DNA from: Lachnospiraceae bacterium
GTDB taxonomy: Bacteria > Bacillota > Clostridia > Lachnospirales > Lachnospiraceae
NCBI GenBank assembly: GCA_028721415.1
Contig: JAQYIU010000107.1
Location: 1-55,892, forward strand
Length of the DNA stretch: 55,892 nt
Direction of reading: 5' to 3'
Translations under genes and position numbers: made by a program
The notes under the pieces: generated by a model
What the model saw: only the letters and a program-made list of their open reading frames with translations
The model's database searches: none
Told to the model about the DNA's origin: nothing
In this document: piece by piece, positions 50,687-55,892 of the stretch
Position numbering within the stretch: position 1 is the first letter of the stretch
Layout: each line of letters begins with the position of its first letter

Positions 50687-52231
50687 ATGAAGATATTTTA
50701 TGGAAGAGATCAGAAAATAAACGGTAAATTACAAAATGATTTTGATAAAGATTATGCTTTTCTGGAAAAGGCCCTGGATCGAAGCGGGGACATGGTGAAA
50801 AATATGTTTTTTACCGGCGATGGAAAGACAAGAGCGGTAGTCCTCTATGTGGATGGGATGACGGATGCCCAGACGGTGCAGGATTTTGTCATCAGGCCGC
50901 TTTTGCTTGCCAATCTGCAGGAAACAGGAAAAGAGAAGAAGGATCTCTTGGCTTATGTGGAAAATCATGTGATTGAGACGGTAGATTGGAAAAATGATGA
51001 AACCTATGAAGAGATTCTCACAGATATTCTGGCAGGAAATACGATTCTTCTGGTGGAAGGCTGTGAGAAAGCAGTCAGTCTTTCCACGAAACATTTTCCA
51101 ACGAGAGGGGTGGGGGAGACCCAGCAGGAGATGGTCATTCGGGGGCCAAAGGATAGTTTTACAGAAAATTTCCGGACAAATACGGCATTAATCCGGCGGA
51201 GAATTCGTGATCCACGACTGAAAATGGAGCACACGATGGTGGGGGAGCGATCGAAAACAGATCTGGCTATCTGCTACATGGATGATCTGGTGGAATCGGA
51301 GCTTCTGTGTCAGGTGAGAAAGAAGATTGAGGAACTGAGTCTGGATGGAATCTTTGATGGAGGAACCGTGGAGCAGTTGATGGAAGAAGATCCCTGGACC
51401 CCTTTTCCACAGTTTCAGCATACAGAACGCCCGGATAAGGCTGCCAGTGGATTACTGGAAGGCAGGATTGTGCTGGTGGTAGACAACTCACCGGGTGTTC
51501 TGCTTTTACCGGTAACCTATCAAATGTTTTTTCAGACCGGAGATGATTATTACACTCGTTTTGAAGTGGCTTCCTTTGCCAGAAGCCTTCGGTTTCTCGG
51601 GGCACTTTTTGCCATCGGTTTTCCGGGCCTATATGTGGCAATCGCCGGTTTTCACACGGAAATGCTTCCGCCGGCCTTTTTATTTTCCATTGCCCTTGCC
51701 AGAACGGGGATTGCCATCCCGGTTGTGCTGGAGGTGCTTTTGATGGAATTTCAATTCGAAATACTCCGCGAAGCGGGGATTCACATTCCCGGACAGCTGG
51801 GAGGAACCATCGGAATTGTTGGTGGACTGATCGTCGGGCAGGCGGCAGTAGATGCGGGTCTGGTGAGCACGATCGTGGTGATTGTGGTTTCTTTTACCGC
51901 CATCGCATCCTTCATGGTGCCGAGTGAATCTTTTGGAGCGGTGTTTCGATTGCTCAAATTTGGATTTATCTTCGCTGCTGCAATCTGGGGAATCTATGGC
52001 TATCTGCTTGTATTTACCGCCCTGCTCTTTCATTTGTCCCAGCTGGAATCCTTTGGAATTCCCTATATGCTGCCATCGGTCTGCGGAGGAGATCTCGATT
52101 ACAATGCGAGAAAAGATCATTATCTGCGGTATCCGTACAGAAAAATGATCCGGCGTCCGTTATTTACAAAGGCAGGACGCAGAGTTCGGAGAGAGACAGG
52201 AAAGGAGAAAACGATTCATGAATCAAAATAA
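50687..52231 (+). CDS. gerA: GerA-family spore germinant receptor subunit A
   Basis: 514 residues from the ATG at 50687 (GAGGAG 7 bases upstream). A subunit of a nutrient receptor in the spore inner membrane. Seen: large soluble N-terminal domain (VVLYVDGMTDAQTV, AGNTILLVEGCEKAV, TENFRTNTALIRRRI) and a membrane part with the family block GRIVLVVDNSPGVLLLPVTY, later PGQLGGTIGIVGGLIVGQAA. The C-terminal tail is basic. The stop overlaps the next gene by 14 bases. The specific germinant cannot be read from sequence, so gerA is used as a family symbol. Confidence 0.92.
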   Translation: MKIFYGRDQKINGKLQNDFDKDYAFLEKALDRSGDMVKNMFFTGDGKTRAVVLYVDGMTDAQTVQDFVIRPLLLANLQETGKEKKDLLAYVENHVIETVDWKNDETYEEILTDILAGNTILLVEGCEKAVSLSTKHFPTRGVGETQQEMVIRGPKDSFTENFRTNTALIRRRIRDPRLKMEHTMVGERSKTDLAICYMDDLVESELLCQVRKKIEELSLDGIFDGGTVEQLMEEDPWTPFPQFQHTERPDKAASGLLEGRIVLVVDNSPGVLLLPVTYQMFFQTGDDYYTRFEVASFARSLRFLGALFAIGFPGLYVAIAGFHTEMLPPAFLFSIALARTGIAIPVVLEVLLMEFQFEILREAGIHIPGQLGGTIGIVGGLIVGQAAVDAGLVSTIVVIVVSFTAIASFMVPSESFGAVFRLLKFGFIFAAAIWGIYGYLLVFTALLFHLSQLESFGIPYMLPSVCGGDLDYNARKDHYLRYPYRKMIRRPLFTKAGRRVRRETGKEKTIHESK

Positions 52232-53972
52232 AATCTCGAAGAGGCAGCTGAAAAGAATGATTTTGATAGAAGGATTTGGCGCTTTTGGCCTCACAATTCC
52301 GGCAGCAGCGGCATGGAACAGTGATTCGGAGGGGCTGATGCCCATGCTCTGTTATGGAATTTTCTTGTTTCTCTTTACTGCTTATTTTCTGTCAGTTTCC
52401 GAAAAATGTGGGGAGCTGCCGGCATTTGCTCTTAATAAATGGGCGGGAGGCTTGTATTGGATTCGCCTTTTTATTCATGGGATTTTTTTGTTTTATTTCT
52501 TCGGTCTGTTGATTCAGACCGTATATATGCCAGACAGCGGAATGCTGTTGATTTTGCTGCCGTTTGGAATCCTCTTGTGGTACTGCAGCAGAACAACCCT
52601 GCAAAAACGGGCTCGTTTTCTGGAATTAATGTTTCCGTGGGTTTTTGTGTTGTTTTTGCTTCTGGTGTTCTTTTCTGTTTTAAGCCTGTGGGGAGAAATG
52701 GAAGCAATTCCCTGGAGGGAAGATTTCTCCCGGATGCTGGAAAATGGCTATTTGTTACTCCTTTGTACTACCCCTCTGGAGTTTATATTTTTTCTGCTGC
52801 CATCCGTAACCGATCATCTCTGGACAGAATCTTCTGAAAGCCAGGGAGAGGAAGGTGATACGAAAAAATGTGTATGGCAGGCAGTGGCAGGAGTTTTTCT
52901 GGGAAATGTACTGCTCTGGTTCTTTTCTGTGGAAACACTGGGAGGCAAGCTCGCCGCCTCGTCTCCGTGGCCGGTCATAAAACTGTTGCAGCTGATTCGT
53001 ATGCCAGGGGGATTTTTGGAACGGTTTGACATTATCCTGGCGGTATTCTGGATTTTGTGTCTGATTGGTGTGCTCAGCGGCTATGTTTTTTATGGACAAA
53101 AAATTGCGGAAGAAACCTGGGGGATGCACAAAGGAACGGGATTTGTGATTGTGCTTTTTCTTATAATCTCCGTCTGGATGATTCCTGCCAATCCCCAGAT
53201 CTGGATGAAACGATTTATTTTTTATAAAAAATGGATTGATTTTCCCCTATTGCTGCTTCTTCCTTTACTGGCCCGCAGATCTTTATCAGATCAACAGAAA
53301 AAAACAGGTATAAAAACAATGGTGGGATTACTTGCCGTGATTGTGATGTCTATGTCCCTTTCCGGCTGCCGAAGTAAGGAAGACGTCGAAGAAAAAAGTT
53401 ATATTTTATCTCTCTATGTGGATGATTACGAAGAGGGGTATGAATATTGGGTAGCAAGAGCAGACCTTTCGGCCATGGAAGAAAAGGAGCAGAGTATCCC
53501 CTGCACGGTTTTGCATCTGGATGGAAATAATCTGGAAGAAATGGAAGACAAATATCGGAAAACAGAAGCCGGAGAAATGGAATGGAACCACATTTACACC
53601 ATCTTTATCGGACCGGATCTCATAAAAAAAGAAGAAAAGCTGGAGCAGTTCCTGAGAGAATGGGAGGCATCCTGGAAAAAATCTCCGAATGTACTATTGA
53701 GTGTATGTATGCAGGATGCAGACGATTTATATCAATTAAAAAATGTACCGGAAGCTTCTGCGGGACAGGAAGTCAGTCGGCTCGTAGAACAGGTAGAGAA
53801 GGAAAAAGAGCAGAAAACGCAGTCTGTATCAGGTAAGAAGACAGATTTGCTATGCCGCACTCCGATCGAAGTTTTAAAGGCTAAAGAAAAAGGGCAGAAA
53901 ACCATTTGCCTGTATCAGACCAAATTACGGCGCGACCAGGTTGTATTGGAAGAATATTCTTTTGATTTTTAG
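52218..53972 (+). CDS. GerB-type germination permease fused to a GerC-like lipoprotein domain
   Basis: 584 residues against about 365 for GerB proteins. Seen: residues 1 to about 360 are a ten-helix APC-type permease (QLKRMILIEGFGAFGLTIPA, then MPGGFLERFDIILAVFWIL) like GerAB. Then comes a lipoprotein-like start: a basic KKTGIKT, hydrophobic LLAVIVMSMS and lipobox SLSGC with Cys384, followed by RSKEDVEEKSYILSLYVD, which has the layout of the N-terminus of Ger(x)C proteins, and about 180 further residues. Typical Ger(x)C proteins run about 380-400 residues, so the C part is short. No separate gerC follows; spoIIR starts 14 bases later. One chain therefore seems to supply both B and C functions. 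Confidence 0.82.
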   Translation: MNQNKISKRQLKRMILIEGFGAFGLTIPAAAAWNSDSEGLMPMLCYGIFLFLFTAYFLSVSEKCGELPAFALNKWAGGLYWIRLFIHGIFLFYFFGLLIQTVYMPDSGMLLILLPFGILLWYCSRTTLQKRARFLELMFPWVFVLFLLLVFFSVLSLWGEMEAIPWREDFSRMLENGYLLLLCTTPLEFIFFLLPSVTDHLWTESSESQGEEGDTKKCVWQAVAGVFLGNVLLWFFSVETLGGKLAASSPWPVIKLLQLIRMPGGFLERFDIILAVFWILCLIGVLSGYVFYGQKIAEETWGMHKGTGFVIVLFLIISVWMIPANPQIWMKRFIFYKKWIDFPLLLLLPLLARRSLSDQQKKTGIKTMVGLLAVIVMSMSLSGCRSKEDVEEKSYILSLYVDDYEEGYEYWVARADLSAMEEKEQSIPCTVLHLDGNNLEEMEDKYRKTEAGEMEWNHIYTIFIGPDLIKKEEKLEQFLREWEASWKKSPNVLLSVCMQDADDLYQLKNVPEASAGQEVSRLVEQVEKEKEQKTQSVSGKKTDLLCRTPIEVLKAKEKGQKTICLYQTKLRRDQVVLEEYSFDF

Positions 53973-53986
53973 TCAACGATTTACCT

Positions 53987-54613
53987 ATGAGAACGAAATC
54001 AAATGGCATATTGCAAATGACGGGAAGTGTCCTGTTATTTTTCTTTTCCCTGGCACTTTTGTACCAGATTTATATGGAAAAAACATTTCAAATATATGAT
54101 CAGACATTACGGTTTCATGTTCGGGCGGCATCCGATCAGAGAGAGGAGCAACAATTAAAAATCATGGTGAGAGATGCCGTTCTTGCTTCTTTATATGAAA
54201 CAGTTCATCAGGAAGAAAATGTCAATAATCTGGAAAAAGAGATTGGCATGCAGCTGACAGAAATCCGGCAAATCGCAGAAGATGCCCTGGAAGAATCGGG
54301 AAAAAGCAGAACGGTCAGAGTTTTCCTGACTAAAGAACGATTTCCAATCCGAAATTATGGTTCGGTCATTTTTCCAGCCGGAGAATATCGGGCGCTTCGG
54401 GTGGATATCGGAGAAGCCAGAGGACATAACTGGTGGTGTGCAATCTACCCGGAACTATGCTATAATGCAGAAGAAACAATGGAATTATCCGGGAAAGGAG
54501 AAGATGATCTGGAACGGGAGATTTCCCGAAAAGAGAGAAATCTTCTTGCAGGAGGAAAAATAAAAATACGATTTAAAATACTTGAGTGGATATCCAAATG
54601 GACCGGGAGATAA
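53987..54613 (+). CDS. spoIIR: Stage II sporulation protein R
   Basis: 208 residues. Signal protein made in the forespore and secreted to trigger pro-sigma-E processing by SpoIIGA. Seen: N-terminal membrane/signal segment (ILQMTGSVLLFFFSLALLY), the family block LRFHVRAASDQREEQQLKI, and the diagnostic GHNWWCAIYPELCY near the C-terminus. No Shine-Dalgarno sequence is visible before the ATG at 53987, only 14 bases after the GerB/C stop; an internal ATG at about 54017 also lacks one. No separate forespore promoter was identified. Confidence 0.92.
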   Translation: MRTKSNGILQMTGSVLLFFFSLALLYQIYMEKTFQIYDQTLRFHVRAASDQREEQQLKIMVRDAVLASLYETVHQEENVNNLEKEIGMQLTEIRQIAEDALEESGKSRTVRVFLTKERFPIRNYGSVIFPAGEYRALRVDIGEARGHNWWCAIYPELCYNAEETMELSGKGEDDLEREISRKERNLLAGGKIKIRFKILEWISKWTGR

Positions 54614-54636
54614 AGAAAAAGGATTGAGAAACGAAA

Positions 54637-55683
54637 ATGAAGAGAAAATTATCAGACAGGGAATTGATGGCTTTTTGTGAGCAGATGGGACTCATTCTGA
54701 AGGCGGGGCTGCCGGCATCAGAAGGCATCATGATGATGAAAGAAGATGCAAAAGAGGAGACAGAGATCAGAACGTTATATGCGGAAATGTATGAAATGCT
54801 GGAAGAGACAGGATCTCTGTATCTGACCTTAGAAGAAATGTCTGTTTTTCCAGATTATATGATGCAGATGGTAAAGATTGGAGAGCAGACGGGAAATCTC
54901 GATGAGGTGATGACAAGTCTTTCTGTCAATTATGAAAGAGAAGAGCAGCTGATGCAGGATATGAAAAGTGCGGTGACTTATCCGGTCATTATGCTTGGAA
55001 TGATGCTGGTAATCCTGTTTGTGATGCTTGTCAAGGTGCTTCCGGTCTTTAATCAGGTGTATGAACAGCTGGGCAGTACGATGACCGGATTTGCTTCCCT
55101 GCTTCTCAAGATAGGCGTGGGAATGCAGGAGCATTCTGAGGTGCTTCTCGTCCTTTTGTTGTTGGCTGCATTAGTGCTTGCCTGGGTTTTTTGTACGAAG
55201 AAAGGGCAGCAGTTATTTCATAAAATAAGCAGACGGATTCTTGGTGGAGGAAAGATTGCATCGCTCATTGGGATTGGGCGGTTTTCCTCCGGAATGTCCA
55301 TGGCTCTCAGAAGTGGATTGGATTATGAAGAAGCATTTTCTCTGGTTTCTGACCTGATGGTGGAGGATGAGAAAATGAAGGATAAAATTATGACCTGTCA
55401 GACACGGGTGGCAGAAGGAGAATCCCTTGCCAAAGCAGCGGTTCAATTACATATTTTGAATAGAATGAATGGGAGACTCCTGCAGATTGCAGAACGAACC
55501 GGAGATACGGCAGAAACGCTGGAAAAAATTGCACGACAGACCGATGAAGAAATCACTGCCTGGATTCAGGATCTGGTAGCGGTGCTGGAGCCGACGCTTG
55601 TCGCAATTCTATCTGTGCTGGTGGGCGGGATTTTGTTATCGGTGTTGATACCGCTTATGGGTATTCTGTCATCCATTGGATAG
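54637..55683 (+). CDS. GspF/PilC-type secretion platform protein
   Basis: 348 residues. Inner-membrane platform of a type IV pilus or type II secretion-like machine. Seen: two F domains (LMAFCEQMGLILKAGLPASE; GRFSSGMSMALRSGLDYEEA), each followed by the MVKIGEQTGNLDEVM or IAERTGDTAETLEKI block, and three membrane helices. Distinct from the TadB/TadC pair in the Tad operon. Starts 23 bases after spoIIR; AAAGG-type ribosome site weak (GAGAAACGAAA). The next gene starts 20 bases later with a strong ribosome site. Confidence 0.88.
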   Translation: MKRKLSDRELMAFCEQMGLILKAGLPASEGIMMMKEDAKEETEIRTLYAEMYEMLEETGSLYLTLEEMSVFPDYMMQMVKIGEQTGNLDEVMTSLSVNYEREEQLMQDMKSAVTYPVIMLGMMLVILFVMLVKVLPVFNQVYEQLGSTMTGFASLLLKIGVGMQEHSEVLLVLLLLAALVLAWVFCTKKGQQLFHKISRRILGGGKIASLIGIGRFSSGMSMALRSGLDYEEAFSLVSDLMVEDEKMKDKIMTCQTRVAEGESLAKAAVQLHILNRMNGRLLQIAERTGDTAETLEKIARQTDEEITAWIQDLVAVLEPTLVAILSVLVGGILLSVLIPLMGILSSIG

Positions 55684-55703
55684 ATCCAGAAAGGAGGCCG
55701 CAT

Positions 55704-55892
55704 ATGAATCAGAATAATTATGTTCGCAGGAAAAAGAATGATTATGGATATCTGATTCCGGGAATCGATGGAACTCAGGTTCCGGGGTTTGAGCTGATGA
55801 CGGTGAGTCCGGCAATCAAAAACATGATTCGGGATAACAAAGTGCATCAGATTGACGGAATTATTTATTCCTCGGTGGCAGAAAATATGTTT
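55704..55892 (+). CDS. PilT C-terminal-like protein, cut by window edge
   Basis: At least 63 residues, continuing beyond the window. ATG at 55704 with AAAGGAGG 6 bases upstream. Seen: after about 25 residues the sequence QVPGFELMTVSPAIKNMIR and KVHQIDGIIYSSVAENMF follows the last part of the twitching ATPase PilT (AFEIMxxTPAIRNLIRExKxxQI). The Walker motifs and the ATPase core of PilT would have to lie before this point, but the gene starts here and the upstream DNA encodes the GspF-like protein. So this is either a standalone PilT-tail protein or a truncated gene. Confidence 0.6.
   Translation, partial: MNQNNYVRRKKNDYGYLIPGIDGTQVPGFELMTVSPAIKNMIRDNKVHQIDGIIYSSVAENMF

Overview
The window looks like chromosomal DNA of a moderate-to-low GC, anaerobic, spore-forming Firmicute, most likely a clostridium of the Lachnospiraceae type. 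Three things point there. There is a large Bacillus/Clostridium-type SRP RNA. There is an oxygen-sensitive group-B-like [FeFe] hydrogenase. Sporulation and germination genes are scattered through the window (bofA-like, cotS-like, sipL, gerA-type receptor, spoIIR). No insertion sequence, phage module or CRISPR array is visible. The species cannot be named from sequence reading alone.

Layout. 0-4.3 kb: 3' part of the SRP RNA with its terminator, an FAD-dependent dehydrogenase, and a class I lysyl-tRNA synthetase fused to an EMAPII-like tRNA-binding domain. 4.3-4.8 kb: decayed remnant of a DUF4143 ATPase. 5-11.6 kb: topoisomerase III joined in frame to a secreted C39-like peptidase, an ABC-class ATPase, and a sorbitol/sorbose-phosphate-type zinc dehydrogenase. 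11.7-16.1 kb: trigger-factor-like lipoprotein, tRNA-Leu(CAG), a degenerate intergenic stretch, the hydrogenase and a small unknown gene (the last two on the minus strand). 16.1-24.7 kb: a plus-strand run with a secreted transglutaminase-like protein, two membrane-anchored unknowns, oligoendopeptidase F, an unknown protein, a DUF815 ATPase and a secreted Ig/Fn3 protein, closed by two very strong hairpins. 24.9-29.7 kb: a 59-codon gene, a GT2 glycosyltransferase, a YfhO-like membrane protein, a DUF1002 protein and a minus-strand BofA-family gene.

30.0-40.1 kb is a compact Tad/Flp pilus operon: degenerate TadZ/CpaE-like protein, CpaF ATPase, TadB, TadC with an inserted outside domain, Flp pilin, DUF5702 protein, two TadE/F-like pseudopilins, an FHA protein and a rhomboid protease. 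Three products carry a G-x4-E prepilin cleavage motif, but no prepilin peptidase gene lies in the cluster. 40.3-46.6 kb is a minus-strand block: pfkA-like, recR, ybaB, dnaX, a cotS-like pseudokinase and cca. 46.7-48.9 kb (plus strand): a PrcB-like lipoprotein and sipL. 48.9-50.5 kb (minus strand): a GntR/FCD regulator and ispE. 50.7-54.6 kb (plus strand): GerA-type receptor A subunit, a permease that carries a GerC-like lipoprotein domain on the same chain, and spoIIR. The right edge starts a second pilus or secretion cluster: a GspF/PilC-like protein, then a short gene that resembles only the C-terminal end of PilT.

The strongest oddities are the topB-C39 peptidase fusion, which sits on a near stop/start overlap; the GerB-GerC fusion; the TadE-like pilin with a doubled cysteine module; the standalone PilT-tail gene; and a candidate GntR operator at the ispE promoter. 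Family names come from motif recognition by eye; no database search was run.
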